From Xylanimicrobium pachnodae JCM 13526 = NBRC 107786 (GTDB lineage: Bacteria > Actinomycetota > Actinomycetes > Actinomycetales > Cellulomonadaceae): a stretch of 34,950 bases of DNA. The notes under the pieces are model-generated. The model saw only the letters and a list, made by a program, of their open reading frames with translations. It was not told the origin of the DNA and searched no databases. This document shows positions 8,088 to 17,051 of this stretch, one piece after another. The stretch covers positions 1 to 34,950 of the forward strand of contig BCWJ01000026.1 in assembly GCA_001592145.1 (NCBI GenBank). The letters run 5' to 3'. A program made the position numbers and the translations under genes. The number at the start of each line of letters is the position of its first letter. Positions within the stretch are counted from its first letter, which is position 1.

Positions 8088-8716
8088 CGCCCGTGGTCGC
8101 GGTGGTGCCGCTGCGCGACGGCGCCTCCGGCAAGTCGCGGCTGTCCGCCCACCTGACGCCGCAGGAACGCCGGGCGCTGGTGGTCGCGCTGGCGCGGCAC
8201 GTGCTGGGCACGCTCGCGGCCTACCCGTTCGACGAGATCCTGGTGGTGACGGCCGACCCCGAGTTCACGGCCGAGGTGGTGGGCGAGGTGCTGGTTCCCG
8301 TCTCCGTGCTGGCCGAGCCGCCGGGACGCCACGGCCTCAACGCGGCGCTCGACGCCGCCCGCGAGCACGTGCGGGCCACCACGTGGGGCGCGCGCCTGCT
8401 GGTCGCGCACGCCGACCTGCCGCTGCTCGCGGTCGACGACGTGGACGCGCTGGTGCGTGAGACCGCGGACGTCGTCATCGCGCCCGACCGCCACGGCACG
8501 GGCACCAACCTGCTGCTCCTACCCGCCGACGACGACTTCACGTTCCGGTTCGGCCCCGGCTCCCGCACGGCGCACGAGGCGGAGGCAGCCCGCGGCGGGT
8601 GGCGCCTCGCCGTCGTGCAGCGGCCGAGCACCGCGGCCGACCTGGACACCCTGGACGACCTCGCCGAGCTGGCCGGACTGGCTGGACTGGCCGGACTGGC
8701 CGACCTGGCTCACTGA
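8084..8716 (+). CDS. fbiD: Phosphoenolpyruvate/2-phospho-L-lactate guanylyltransferase FbiD/CofC
   Basis: This 210-residue protein uses GTP to activate 2-phospholactate or phosphoenolpyruvate, the donor that FbiA consumes next. It begins with VVAVVPLRDGASGKSRL, the nucleotide-binding start of CofC proteins, and has LLVAHADLPLL (metal-binding Asp) and GTGTNLLLL later. Its ATG overlaps the fbiA stop by ATGA, so the two are translationally coupled. The C-terminus LAELAGLAGLAGLADLAH comes from a 9-bp repeat and is probably a lineage-specific extension. Its last codons overlap the end of the convergent nitroreductase gene. Confidence 0.92.
   Translation: MTPVVAVVPLRDGASGKSRLSAHLTPQERRALVVALARHVLGTLAAYPFDEILVVTADPEFTAEVVGEVLVPVSVLAEPPGRHGLNAALDAAREHVRATTWGARLLVAHADLPLLAVDDVDALVRETADVVIAPDRHGTGTNLLLLPADDDFTFRFGPGSRTAHEAEAARGGWRLAVVQRPSTAADLDTLDDLAELAGLAGLAGLADLAH
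8669..8713 (+). repeat. 9-bp tandem repeat at the 3' end of fbiD
   Basis: Five units of CTGGCCGGA or variants encode the (LAG) tail. The last unit lies inside the overlap with the convergent gene. Confidence 0.85.
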
Positions 8717-9336
8717 CCGGTCCACCTGCCGCGGTGCACGACCTCCGCCAGGGGCTTGCGGGGCCTGCGGGCGGGTGACCCGGCCGCGCCACGCCCCGGC
8801 TCGTCCGGGTGGCCCACGGCGATCACCCCCGTCGGGTCCCACGCGTCCGGGACGCCGAACGCCGCGTGGAACGCCGGGCGCTGCGGGCCGCCCAGGCCGA
8901 AGAAGCACGCCCCCAGGCTCAGGTCCACCGCCGTCTGCAGGATCAGGAGCGACGCCATGCCCACGTCCACGTGCCAGTACGGCACGGGCCAGCGGGACTC
9001 GTCGTGCCCCAGGTGCGCGCCCGCCTTGTCCGGCTCGGCATACCGGTCCAGGTAGGCGGCCTTCGACGCCATCGGCACGACGATCAGCGGGGCACGGCGC
9101 AGCCCGGCCTTCCACGCCGTCAGGTCCCGGTCCGAGGACGCGGGCGACGCGACCGCCCAGAACAGCTCGCGGTCCGCGGGCGTCTCCAACACCAGGAACG
9201 ACCAGCCCTGCGTGAACCCGGCGGACGGGCCGCGCACGGCGTTGCCCAGCAGGCGGTCCACCTGGGCGGGGTCCAACGGTTCGTCGGTGAAGGAGCGCAC
9301 CATCCTCCGCCGCCGCACCACGTCCTGGAACTCCAT
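8710..9336 (-). CDS. Nitroreductase family FMN-dependent oxidoreductase
   Basis: This 208-residue protein has the single-domain nitroreductase fold: the FMN-phosphate-binding start VVRRRRMVRSFTDEP (about 6-20), GPSAGFTQGWSFLVL (about 36-50) and the dimer-core segment DVGMASLLILQTAVDLSLGACFFGLGG. It should use FMN and NAD(P)H to reduce nitro compounds, quinones or an unknown flavin-like substrate. It converges on fbiD with a 7-bp overlap. FbiB, the F420 ligase, carries a related nitroreductase domain, but the ligase domain is absent here, so an F420 role is only suggested by position. Confidence 0.85.
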   Translation of the reverse strand: MEFQDVVRRRRMVRSFTDEPLDPAQVDRLLGNAVRGPSAGFTQGWSFLVLETPADRELFWAVASPASSDRDLTAWKAGLRRAPLIVVPMASKAAYLDRYAEPDKAGAHLGHDESRWPVPYWHVDVGMASLLILQTAVDLSLGACFFGLGGPQRPAFHAAFGVPDAWDPTGVIAVGHPDEPGRGAAGSPARRPRKPLAEVVHRGRWTGQ

Positions 9337-9352
9337 CGGTCCGGGCCGGCCG

Positions 9353-10321
9353 TCAGCGGGGCCCGGCCACGGGCGGTGCCGGCGGCACCGGGCTGCGCAG
9401 CACCTGCATGACCGCCGTGAACCCCAGCGACCGGTACAGGTGCCGCGCGACCGTGTTGCGTCGGAACACCGTCAGCCCCAGCACGTCGATCTCCTGGTGC
9501 CGGCACCAGTCCAGCGCCGCGAGCATCGCCGCCCGGCCCAGGCCCTCGCCGCGGTGCGGGGACAGGATGTACAGGTCGTTGACGAACGCCGCCGAGGGCG
9601 GCCGCATCCCCAGCCACATCGCGCCCACGTTCGCGCCCGTCGCGAGGTCGACGACGTCGAGCAGCACCTGGCCGGGCGACGCCAGGCCCGACGGCAGCAG
9701 GGTGTCGTAGTCGGCGCGCGACCGGTCGAGCGCCCGGTCCCAGGGCAGGTCGTCGGTGCGCTGCAGCTCACGCGCGTACTCGCCGACCGCCGCGTCCAGG
9801 TACGCGTCGAACGTGTCCTGCGTCATGGGTCGCAGCTCCACGTCCCGCGCGGCGGCCGGCCCCGCGGGGGCGTCCCGCGTGAGGTCGAGCGCCATCGTCT
9901 GGCTCTCCACCCGGAACTCGCCCGCCTTCGCGAGGGCGGCCATCGTCGGCGCCGCCACCATGCGGTCCAGCACCAGGTACGAGGCGTTGCCGCCGCGCGC
10001 GTGGTGCACCAGGAGGCCCAGCACCTCCGCCGCGGTCTCCTCCGGTTCCGCCATCTCGGCGTCGAGCACCAGCAGGTCGCCGCCCTGACGGGTCAGCCAC
10101 AACCAGCCCGCCTCGCCGTCGCCGCCGAGCACGCGCATCAGGTAGGTGCCGGACAGCCCGTCGGCCGGGGCCAGGTCGTCCACGGCGGCGCGGGCGCGCG
10201 CGTGGGCGGCGTCGGCGTCGGACCACAGCGGCGCGAACTGCCAGCGCCGGCGGCGCTCCACCTGCCGGGACCGCCAGGCCCCGTACTCGGCCGCGGGGAA
10301 CGGCACCAGCTGCACAGTCAC
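9353..10321 (-). CDS. GNAT family N-acetyltransferase (tandem-domain length)
   Basis: 322 residues, about twice a single GNAT domain. The C-terminal half is a clear acetyl-CoA-binding GNAT domain: FVNDLYILSPHRGEGLGRAAMLAALDW (the R/Q-x-x-G-x-G/A motif as RGEGLG) and VFRRNTVARHLYRSLGF. The N-terminal half looks like a degenerate second GNAT domain. The acceptor is unknown. I chose the GTG at 10321 because TAGGGT lies 7 bases upstream (leaderless). A GTG at 10330 would overlap that box. It sits 16 bases upstream of the nitroreductase gene in the same direction. Confidence 0.85.
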   Translation of the reverse strand: MTVQLVPFPAAEYGAWRSRQVERRRRWQFAPLWSDADAAHARARAAVDDLAPADGLSGTYLMRVLGGDGEAGWLWLTRQGGDLLVLDAEMAEPEETAAEVLGLLVHHARGGNASYLVLDRMVAAPTMAALAKAGEFRVESQTMALDLTRDAPAGPAAARDVELRPMTQDTFDAYLDAAVGEYARELQRTDDLPWDRALDRSRADYDTLLPSGLASPGQVLLDVVDLATGANVGAMWLGMRPPSAAFVNDLYILSPHRGEGLGRAAMLAALDWCRHQEIDVLGLTVFRRNTVARHLYRSLGFTAVMQVLRSPVPPAPPVAGPR

Positions 10322-10328
10322 GCCCGGC

Positions 10329-10334
10329 ACCCTA
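10329..10334 (-). promoter_or_regulatory. -10 box TAGGGT, leaderless start of the GNAT gene
   Basis: Read on the minus strand, TAGGGT is 7 bases before the GTG at 10321. There is no Shine-Dalgarno sequence. Confidence 0.45.
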
Positions 10335-10388
10335 CGGGGTGCCGCCCACGGACCCCTACCCGAGCGGTGGTGACGGCGCTCGCGCGTG

Positions 10389-13300
10389 TCACAGGCGCTC
10401 GGCGATGATCTCGACCAGCGCCTTGCCCTCGACGCCCGCGAGCTGCACGGCCTGCGTGCGGCAGGAGAAGCCGTCGGCCAGGTACTGCGTGTCGTCGTCG
10501 GCCCGGCGCAGGGCGGGCAGCAGGGCGTTCTCGGCCACCGCGACCGACACGTCGTAGTGCCCCTTCTGCATGCCGAAGTTGCCCGCGAGCCCGCAGCATC
10601 CGGCCAACACCTCGATCTGGGCGCCGCCGTCGCGCAGCAGCTTCTCGTCCGCCTGGTAGCCCATCACCGCGTGCTGGTGGCAGTGCGGCTGCACCACGGC
10701 CTTGAGGTCGCTCAGGTCCGGCAGCGCCCAGTCCTTCGGCGCCGTCTCCGGCTCGGTGAGCAGCTCCGCCACCGTACGGGTCGCGCCCGCCACGGCCACC
10801 GCGCGCGGGTCGTCCGGGAACAGGTCGAGCAGGTCGGAGCGCAGCACCGCGGTGCACGACGGCTCCAGCCCCAGGATCGGGATGCCGTTGACGGCGTACG
10901 GCCCCAGCACCCGCAGCAGGTTGTCGAGCCGGCGCCGGGCACCGTCGAGCTGCCCCGTGGAGATCCACGTCAGGCCGCAGCACGCCTGCTCGTCCGGGAC
11001 GACGACGTCGTAGCCGGCCGCCGTGAGCACGGTCACCGCGGCCTGCGGCACGGACGGCGCCATGGCGTCGCTGAACGAGTCCGTCCACAGCACGACCTTG
11101 GGCCGGCCGCCCGGCGCGGGGTGGCCGGGCTCCTGCCGGTGGGTCAGGCCGGGCACGCCGTGCGTGGCGCCGCCTCGCTTCCACCAGGTGCGGAACGGCA
11201 CCTCCGCGAACGTCATCATGTCGCGGCGCGGGTCCATGCCGCCCAGCCACAGCACCGACTTCGCGATCCACCGCACGCCCAGCACCCTGTTGACGAGCGG
11301 GGCGAACGGGCCGATCAGGCGGGTCCACCGCGGCAGCCAGCCGAGCACGTAGTGGTCGATCGGGCGCAGCTTGCCCCGGTAGGTGCGGTACAGCACCTCG
11401 GACTTGTACTGCGCCATGTCCACCCCCGCGGGGCAGTCCGACGAGCAGGCCTTGCAACTCAGGCACAGGTCCAGCGAGTCGCGCACCTCGGGCGCGCTCA
11501 GGCCGCCGATCAGCGTGCCGTTCACCGCGTCCTGCAGCACGCGGGCACGCCCCCGCGTCGCGTCCTTCTCGTCCTTGGTGGCCTGGTAGCTGGGGCACAT
11601 GAACCCGCCGGACTCGTGGTTGTCCGCGCGGCACTTGCCCACGCCCACGCAGCGGTGCACCGCCTGGGTCAGGTCGTGGTGGTCGTGCGCGAACGAGAAC
11701 CCGGCGTAGCCCGTCTTCTTCGCGATGCCCTTGAGCGCGCCCTCCCCGGCACCGCCGCCGGACTTCGCGACGGGCAGGCGCGAGGGCACGGCGTGGGCCG
11801 CGGGGCGGCGCAGGTTCACGTCCAGTGCCGCGGGGCGCACCACCACGCCGGGGTTGAGCACGTCCTGCGGGTCGAACAGCGCCTTGAACTTCTCCAGCAG
11901 CGCGATCGCCTCGGGGCTGTACATGAGCGGCAGCAGCTCCGAGCGCGCACGACCGTCGCCGTGCTCGCCCGAGAGGGAACCCCCGTGCGAGGCCACCAGC
12001 TCGGCCGCGTCGACCATGAACGTGCGCAGCACCGAGCCGGACGCCTCCAACGGGAAGTCGATCCGCAGGTGCACGCAGCCGTCGCCGAAGTGCCCGTACG
12101 CCAGCCCGTCCACGCCGTAGCGGGCCATGAGCTCGTCCAGCTCGCGCAGGTACGCGCCCAGCTTCGCGGGCGGCACCGCCGAGTCCTCCCAGCCCGGCCA
12201 CGCCTGCTCGCCCGATCCCGTGCGCCCGGCCAGCCCCGCGCCGTCGGCCCGGATCTGCCACATCTTGGTCGCGTCCACGCCCGCCGCGTGGACCTGCGAG
12301 TCGAGCGCCGACGACGCTGCCACGATCGCCTCCGCGTGGCGTTGCGCCTCCTCCTGCGTGGCGCCCGAGACCTCGATCATGAGCCAGCCCGCGCCGCGGG
12401 GCAGCGGCGGCACGGCATCGGCCCCTCGCGCCCGGCGGACGACGTCGACCAGGCGCGCGTCCAGGCCCTCGATCGCCAGCGCCGCGTCGCCCGCCGCCTG
12501 CGAGCCGACGCCAAGCAGGGCGGGGACGTCGTCGGCCGCGGACGGCATGTTCGGGTAGCCGAGCACCACCAGGGTGGGCTTGGCGGGCAGCGGCACCAGC
12601 CGCAGCGTCGCCTCCACCACGGTGACGCACGTGCCCTCCGTGCCCACGAGCGCCTTCGCCAGGTCGGAGCCGTTCTCCGGCAGCAGATGCTCCAGCGAGT
12701 ACCCCGACACCTGGCGGCCGAACCGCCCGAACTCCGTGCGGATCAGGGCCAGGTTCTCGCGCACCAGCTCCTTGAGGCCCGGCACCGCCGCGAACTCGGG
12801 GTCGCCCGCACCCGCGACGAACCGGCGTCCACGCCCGTCCACCACGTCCAGGCTCACCACGTTGTCCGCCGTGCGGCCGAACGCGACGGCGTGCGGGCCG
12901 CACGCGTTGTTGCCGATCATCCCGCCCAGGGTGGCGCGGTTCTGTGTCGAGGGGTCCGGGCCGAACCGCAGCCCGTGCGGGGCCGCCGCCTTCTGCAGCG
13001 TGGACATGACCGTGCCCGGTTCGACGACGGCGGTGCGCGCCTCCGGGTCGATGCTCACCACCTGGTTCAGGTAGCGCGACAGGTCGATCACCGCGCCCGG
13101 CCCGACGGCGTTGCCCGCCACGGACGTGCCCGCGCCGCGTGCCGTGACCGGCACCGCCAGCTCGCGCAGCACGTCCAGCGCCCCGAGCAGCTCGTCACGG
13201 GTGCGCGGCTGGACCACCACGTCGGGGACCACGCGGTAGTTCGACGCATCCGTCGCGTACTCGGCGCGGCGGCGGGCTCCCACCTCGACCTCACCGCCGA

Positions 13301-13427
13301 CGACGACGGTGCGCACCGCCTTCGCCACCGCGTCCCGCGCGGCGGCCGCAGCGCGTTCCACCTCCACGGCGTCACCACCGGCGGCCACAGGGACAGGGTT
13401 CTCGGTCTCAGCGGTCACCTCAGGCAC
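10389..13427 (-). CDS. FAD-linked and Fe-S oxidoreductase fusion (GlcD/D-2-hydroxyacid dehydrogenase type)
   Basis: About 1,012 residues in two parts. The N-terminal half is a PCMH-type FAD domain (GAGTSVAGNAVGPGAVIDLS; NRATLGGMIGNNACGP) with the FAD-oxidase C domain (GDGCVHLRIDF; SGEHGDGRAR), as in D-lactate, glycolate and D-2-hydroxyglutarate dehydrogenases. The C-terminal half holds Cys clusters for two 4Fe-4S centres (CVGVGKCRADN...MCPSY; CLSCKACSSDCPAG) and two CCG motifs (CCGLTW, CCGLAGNFG). It likely oxidises a D-2-hydroxyacid and passes electrons to the quinone pool at the membrane. Start choice is uncertain: GTG at 13427 follows a weak AAGAAT box by 7 bases, and GTG at 13448 is also possible. 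It is a single-gene unit. Confidence 0.9.
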   Translation of the reverse strand: MPEVTAETENPVPVAAGGDAVEVERAAAAARDAVAKAVRTVVVGGEVEVGARRRAEYATDASNYRVVPDVVVQPRTRDELLGALDVLRELAVPVTARGAGTSVAGNAVGPGAVIDLSRYLNQVVSIDPEARTAVVEPGTVMSTLQKAAAPHGLRFGPDPSTQNRATLGGMIGNNACGPHAVAFGRTADNVVSLDVVDGRGRRFVAGAGDPEFAAVPGLKELVRENLALIRTEFGRFGRQVSGYSLEHLLPENGSDLAKALVGTEGTCVTVVEATLRLVPLPAKPTLVVLGYPNMPSAADDVPALLGVGSQAAGDAALAIEGLDARLVDVVRRARGADAVPPLPRGAGWLMIEVSGATQEEAQRHAEAIVAASSALDSQVHAAGVDATKMWQIRADGAGLAGRTGSGEQAWPGWEDSAVPPAKLGAYLRELDELMARYGVDGLAYGHFGDGCVHLRIDFPLEASGSVLRTFMVDAAELVASHGGSLSGEHGDGRARSELLPLMYSPEAIALLEKFKALFDPQDVLNPGVVVRPAALDVNLRRPAAHAVPSRLPVAKSGGGAGEGALKGIAKKTGYAGFSFAHDHHDLTQAVHRCVGVGKCRADNHESGGFMCPSYQATKDEKDATRGRARVLQDAVNGTLIGGLSAPEVRDSLDLCLSCKACSSDCPAGVDMAQYKSEVLYRTYRGKLRPIDHYVLGWLPRWTRLIGPFAPLVNRVLGVRWIAKSVLWLGGMDPRRDMMTFAEVPFRTWWKRGGATHGVPGLTHRQEPGHPAPGGRPKVVLWTDSFSDAMAPSVPQAAVTVLTAAGYDVVVPDEQACCGLTWISTGQLDGARRRLDNLLRVLGPYAVNGIPILGLEPSCTAVLRSDLLDLFPDDPRAVAVAGATRTVAELLTEPETAPKDWALPDLSDLKAVVQPHCHQHAVMGYQADEKLLRDGGAQIEVLAGCCGLAGNFGMQKGHYDVSVAVAENALLPALRRADDDTQYLADGFSCRTQAVQLAGVEGKALVEIIAERL

Positions 13428-13520
13428 GCGCCCGATTCTTGCACCCACCGTGCGCCAGGGCCGCCCCGGTGACGCAGCGGCCCCACCGTGACAACGCCTC
13501 CGGTCGCTCCACCGGCCCGG

Positions 13521-14948
13521 TCAGCGCGTCACGGTCGTGAAGTCCAGCGCGGCGTCCGTCACGGCCAGGACCGTCCAGGTGGTGCCCGCGTCGTCGCTCA
13601 GCTCGTAGGTGGGCAGGAACAGCACCGCGCCCGACGGCGCCCAGTACTGCGCCAGCCCCAGCCGGGCCCCGGTGATCGTCACGTCGGCCACGGGCCACGC
13701 GACCGGATCCCCCGCCGACGGCGGTGCGGGCACCGCGGCGGGGCCCGACGTCGCGGCGGCCCTCTCCGCGACCGCGAGGGGCATGACCCCGCCGTCGCCG
13801 AAGCGCGGGTCGCTCAGGCGCCGCACGGCCTCGGCCGGGCTGACCACGGGGTACTCGCCCAGCGGGACGATGTCGGCGAGCGAGCCGTACAGCCCGGCCA
13901 GTCCGCCGTCCGCGACCGACGCCGACCACGCGTCCTGCGTCAGCGTGCCGCCCACGATCCGGCGGGCCGTCACCCACCGCACGGCGTCACCGGCGTCGGC
14001 CCTCGGCTCGACCGTGACCTCGAACTGGCCCGGGTCGACGCCGAGCGCCCGCATGGCGTCCGCGAGCGCCGTCGCCGCGGCGGCGTCGTCCACGGTCGTG
14101 GCGGGCGGGGTGGGGCAGCCCGTCTCGGCGTCGGGCGTCGCGCAGGTCCACGGGTCGAGAGCGGGGTTCGCGTACCCCAGCGACGCGGTGCCGTCGCCCG
14201 TGAGCCACACGGACGGGCCGCTCCCGTCGGTCGGTCCGACCGCCCAGGACAGGTCACCCTCCGCGCGGACGTCGCCGGGCACGCCCAGCGCGGCGGCCGC
14301 ACGCGCGGCCGTCTGCTCGGTGGCCGCCCCACGGGCGTCGAACGCGAAGGCCTGGCCGGTGCCGCCCTGGTCGGACAGCCCGGCGGAGCGGAACGTGGTG
14401 CGCCCGACGTACGACGGGTAGGCCTGGTCCGCTGCCGCACCTGCCGACGACGAGTCGGCCGCGGAGCCCGCCAGAGCCCCGCGGGCCGCCTCGGGCGCGG
14501 CACCGTCTCCTGCCTCGGGTGCGGCGACGGGTGCCTGGGCCGCACCGGGCGCCGCGAACCCCGCCGCGTCCGCGACGGCCGCGTCGGAGGCGGCGCCCGC
14601 CCCGTCGCCGGTCAACGCATCTCCCGTCAGCGCGCCCGCGAGGTAGCCGCCGCCCCCGATGACGACGGCGCCGGCCACCGCGGCCGCGACCAGGACCCGG
14701 CGTCGGCGCGCGGGAGCCCGGCGCGCGGCCAGCTCGTCCGTGTTCTCGGGGGTGCTGTCGTGGGTGCTGTCGGGGGTCTTGTCGGGGCCCGCCTCTCGGG
14801 CGAGGGCGTCCCGCCGGGCGTCGACCTTCGCGTGCAGGGCCTCGGCCCGCGGCTCGGGGACACCGTCGGCGGGGTCGGCGGCCCGCAACCGGTCGAACGC
14901 CTCGTCCGGGTGGACCTCGTCGGGGCGCTCGTTGCTGGGCTCGTTCAT
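13521..14948 (-). CDS. Single-span membrane protein, probable partner of the ECF sigma factor
   Basis: 475 residues. The first 80 are acidic and cytoplasmic, then RRRR and one membrane span (about 84-107). The rest, outside the cell, is an Ala/Gly/Ser-rich linker followed by a large domain with one Cys pair (CATPDAETGC). It lies 9 bases after the ECF sigma gene with its own GGAG six bases before the ATG, so the pair is co-transcribed. Position and topology suggest an anti-sigma role. The zinc motif HxxxCxxC of ZAS anti-sigma factors is absent, however, and no family is recognised. It could instead be a sensor or an unrelated membrane protein. Confidence 0.75.
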   Translation of the reverse strand: MNEPSNERPDEVHPDEAFDRLRAADPADGVPEPRAEALHAKVDARRDALAREAGPDKTPDSTHDSTPENTDELAARRAPARRRRVLVAAAVAGAVVIGGGGYLAGALTGDALTGDGAGAASDAAVADAAGFAAPGAAQAPVAAPEAGDGAAPEAARGALAGSAADSSSAGAAADQAYPSYVGRTTFRSAGLSDQGGTGQAFAFDARGAATEQTAARAAAALGVPGDVRAEGDLSWAVGPTDGSGPSVWLTGDGTASLGYANPALDPWTCATPDAETGCPTPPATTVDDAAAATALADAMRALGVDPGQFEVTVEPRADAGDAVRWVTARRIVGGTLTQDAWSASVADGGLAGLYGSLADIVPLGEYPVVSPAEAVRRLSDPRFGDGGVMPLAVAERAAATSGPAAVPAPPSAGDPVAWPVADVTITGARLGLAQYWAPSGAVLFLPTYELSDDAGTTWTVLAVTDAALDFTTVTR

Positions 14949-14957
14949 GGGGTCTCC

Positions 14958-15521
14958 TCAGGCTCCGGAGGGGTCAGGGGTCCAGGCGACGCGGAGGCGG
15001 GCTCGGGCCCGGGACAGGGCGGCGTCGGCTCCCCCGCGGCTGACGTCGAGGACGGCGGCCAGGTCGTCGCCCGTCAGGCCGTCCCAGGCGACGAGCAGCA
15101 GGATCTGCCGGTCGCGCGGGCTCAGGCCGGCGAGCGCCGCGCGCACCCGTTCGTCGTCGATGGCCAGGTCGGCCGGGTCGACGTCGTCGGGCACCTCGGG
15201 CACCGCCGCCACGGGGACGGCCTGCGCCTTGCGGCGGTGGTTGGCGAGCACGAACCCGGCGGTGCGGTACAACCACGGCAGCTCGGCGCCGTCGGGCACG
15301 TCGGTGCGGCGGCGCCAGGCCGTGGCGAGCACGTCGGCGGTGAGGTCCTCGGCAGCCTCGGAGCGCGACCCGCCCCCGGGCAGGCGCCGCACGAAGTACC
15401 GGTGCAGGGCGGTCGCGTGGGCCGCGAAGAGCGCGTCGAACCAGGCGGCGTCGTGCACGCCGGCCGCTGCGTCGCCGGGGTTTGGGGCGGGCGTCGCATC
15501 ACCGCGCCGTCGGGGCTCCAT
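14958..15521 (-). CDS. ECF-type RNA polymerase sigma factor
   Basis: This 187-residue protein has the two conserved ECF regions. Region 2 runs from AWFDALFAAHATALHRYFVRRL to TAWRRR...PWLYRTAGFVLANHRR (about 26-95), and region 4 carries the helix-turn-helix LSPRDRQILLLVAWDGLTGDDLAAVLDVSRGGADAALSRARARLR. It directs RNA polymerase to a small set of promoters under a signal presumably sensed by the membrane partner just downstream. The ATG lacks a convincing ribosome site, so the N-terminus could differ by some residues. Group membership and signal cannot be assigned from the sequence. Confidence 0.88.
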   Translation of the reverse strand: MEPRRRGDATPAPNPGDAAAGVHDAAWFDALFAAHATALHRYFVRRLPGGGSRSEAAEDLTADVLATAWRRRTDVPDGAELPWLYRTAGFVLANHRRKAQAVPVAAVPEVPDDVDPADLAIDDERVRAALAGLSPRDRQILLLVAWDGLTGDDLAAVLDVSRGGADAALSRARARLRVAWTPDPSGA

Positions 15522-15591
15522 GCCCCTACTGTGTCGTCACCGCCGGGGCCCTTGCAGCGTTCGTGTCGGCCGAGTGACCGACGGGGTGCGC

Positions 15592-16017
15592 TCAGGCTTC
15601 CAGCACGAGCGTCACGGGGCCGTCGTTGACCAGCTCGACGGCCATCATCGCCCCGAACTTCCCCGTGGCCACCTCCAGCCCGCGGCGGCGCAGCCCGTCG
15701 ACGACGGCGTCGACGAGGGGCTCGGCGACGGGCCCCGGGGCGGCGGCGCTCCAGGACGGGCGGCGGCCCTTGCGCGCGTCGCCGTAGAGCGTGAACTGGC
15801 TGATCACCAGCACGGGGGCGCCGTCGTCGAGCGCCGAACGCTCGTCGTGCAGGATGCGCAGCTCGGCGATCTTGCGGGCGATGGTGTCGGCCTGCGCGGG
15901 GGTGTCGTCGTGCGTGACGCCCACGAGCGCCACGATCCCCGGCCGGTCGATCGCCCCGACGACGACGCCGTCGACGCTCACGGACGCGCGCGTGGCCCGC
16001 TGCAGGACGGCCCTCAT
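15592..16017 (-). CDS. dtd: D-aminoacyl-tRNA deacylase (Dtd)
   Basis: This 141-residue protein hydrolyses D-amino acids (and Gly) off mischarged tRNAs, a translation proofreading step in the cytoplasm. The family signatures are intact: start [34 protein letters not shown] (catalytic SQFTL) and the closing [10 protein letters not shown] with the cross-subunit Gly-Pro. The length is normal for the family. The ATG overlaps the asparaginase stop by ATGA, so it is the last gene of the vapBC-DUF2516-asparaginase strand group and probably coupled to the gene before it. Confidence 0.95.
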   Translation of the reverse strand: MRAVLQRATRASVSVDGVVVGAIDRPGIVALVGVTHDDTPAQADTIARKIAELRILHDERSALDDGAPVLVISQFTLYGDARKGRRPSWSAAAPGPVAEPLVDAVVDGLRRRGLEVATGKFGAMMAVELVNDGPVTLVLEA

Positions 16018-17015
16018 GCGGGCGTCCCGGCCTCGGACACGCCACCGGCGAACGGCACCCGGATCTCCCCGACCACGCGCCCGTGGCCCAGCACCTGGAT
16101 ACTGTCCGCCAGCGCCCTCAGCGCGGCACCGGCCTCGACGGCGGCACCATCGAGCACCAGTCGCAGCACGGCCGCGAGGATCGCGGGGCGCGGCCGGTGG
16201 GACCCGTCGAGCACCTTGAACGCGAACGCCGTCCCGTCCGGCAGCGCCCCGGCGTACACGCCCTCGGCGCCGTCCTTGGCCACGAGCCCGGGCACGGCCC
16301 GCATCGCGGTGGTCACGTCGCGCCCGGTGCCGCCCACCAGCTCGGGGCGCGCGGACATGGCGTGGGCCACCCGGCGCTCCGGCGTCGTCGGCGCGGCGGT
16401 CGCGATCCGCTGGAAGGCACGCGCGAGCCCGCGCAGCGACGTCGAGAACAGGGGCGCCCCGCACCCGTCCACGGTGACGTGCGGTGCGGCGGCGTCGCCC
16501 GTGAGCGCGGCGACCTCGGCGGCCACGGCGACCTGCAGCGGGTGCGCGGGATCCAGATACGTGGCGGTGTCCCACCCGGAGGCGACGCACGCGGCCAGGA
16601 ACGCAGCATGCTTGCCCGAGCAGTTCTGGGTGATCGCCGCGGGGCCGCTCCCGGCGGCGCGCCACGCGGAGGCGGCCTGCGGGTCGAGCGGCATGTCGGG
16701 CGTGTTGCCCAGTGCCTCCACGCCCAGCCCGGCGGCGGCCAGGATCGCGCGGACCGCGTCCAGGTGGGCCTCCTCGCCGCTGTGCGAGGCGGTCGCGATG
16801 GCCAGTTCGGCGTCGTCAGCGGGGGCGAAACCGCTGCGCAGCGCCGCCACCGCCTGGACGGGCTTGAGCGAGGACCGCGGGTAGATGACGGCGTCGGCGT
16901 CGCCGACGGCGAGCGCGACCGACCCGTCCGGCCGCAGCACCACCAGGTGGCCCAGGTGCACCGACTCGACCAGGTCGCCGCGCACCACCTCGGCCAGGAG
17001 GCCCGCACTCACCAC
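16014..17015 (-). CDS. L-asparaginase II family protein
   Basis: About 333 residues, matching the asparaginase II (PF06089, AnsA-type) family: [22 protein letters not shown] at the start, [39 protein letters not shown] and [20 protein letters not shown]. It would hydrolyse asparagine to aspartate and ammonia. The start lies in three 15-bp tandem repeats. GTG at 17015 is preceded at 7 bases by GGTGAT, an anti-16S match supplied by the repeat. GTGs at 17012, 17027, 17030, 17042 and 17045 are in the same frame and would add up to ten residues. It follows DUF2516 closely and overlaps dtd by 4 bases. Confidence 0.88.
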   Translation of the reverse strand: MVSAGLLAEVVRGDLVESVHLGHLVVLRPDGSVALAVGDADAVIYPRSSLKPVQAVAALRSGFAPADDAELAIATASHSGEEAHLDAVRAILAAAGLGVEALGNTPDMPLDPQAASAWRAAGSGPAAITQNCSGKHAAFLAACVASGWDTATYLDPAHPLQVAVAAEVAALTGDAAAPHVTVDGCGAPLFSTSLRGLARAFQRIATAAPTTPERRVAHAMSARPELVGGTGRDVTTAMRAVPGLVAKDGAEGVYAGALPDGTAFAFKVLDGSHRPRPAILAAVLRLVLDGAAVEAGAALRALADSIQVLGHGRVVGEIRVPFAGGVSEAGTPA

Positions 17016-17051
17016 TGCGGGTATCACCACTGCGGGTATCACCACTGCGGG
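17007..17051 (-). repeat. Three 15-bp tandem repeats that carry a stop, a Shine-Dalgarno-like site and GTG starts
   Basis: On the minus strand the unit is CCCGCAGTGGTGATA; the third copy ends in GT instead of TA. In copy 1 TGGTGA is the last codon and stop of DUF2516. Each copy offers GTG-GTG in the asparaginase frame, and its GGTGAT can serve as ribosome site for the GTG of the next copy. Confidence 0.9.

Noticed and set aside
8710-9336. Calling the nitroreductase FbiB
   Set aside because: The F420 gamma-glutamyl ligase domain is absent and the sequence is a stand-alone nitroreductase; only its position suggests a link.
10386-13472. A 1028-residue open frame on the plus strand opposite the FAD/Fe-S oxidoreductase
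   Set aside because: It mirrors the GC-rich codons of the real gene, has no domain and is rich in Arg, His and Gln. It is a shadow frame.
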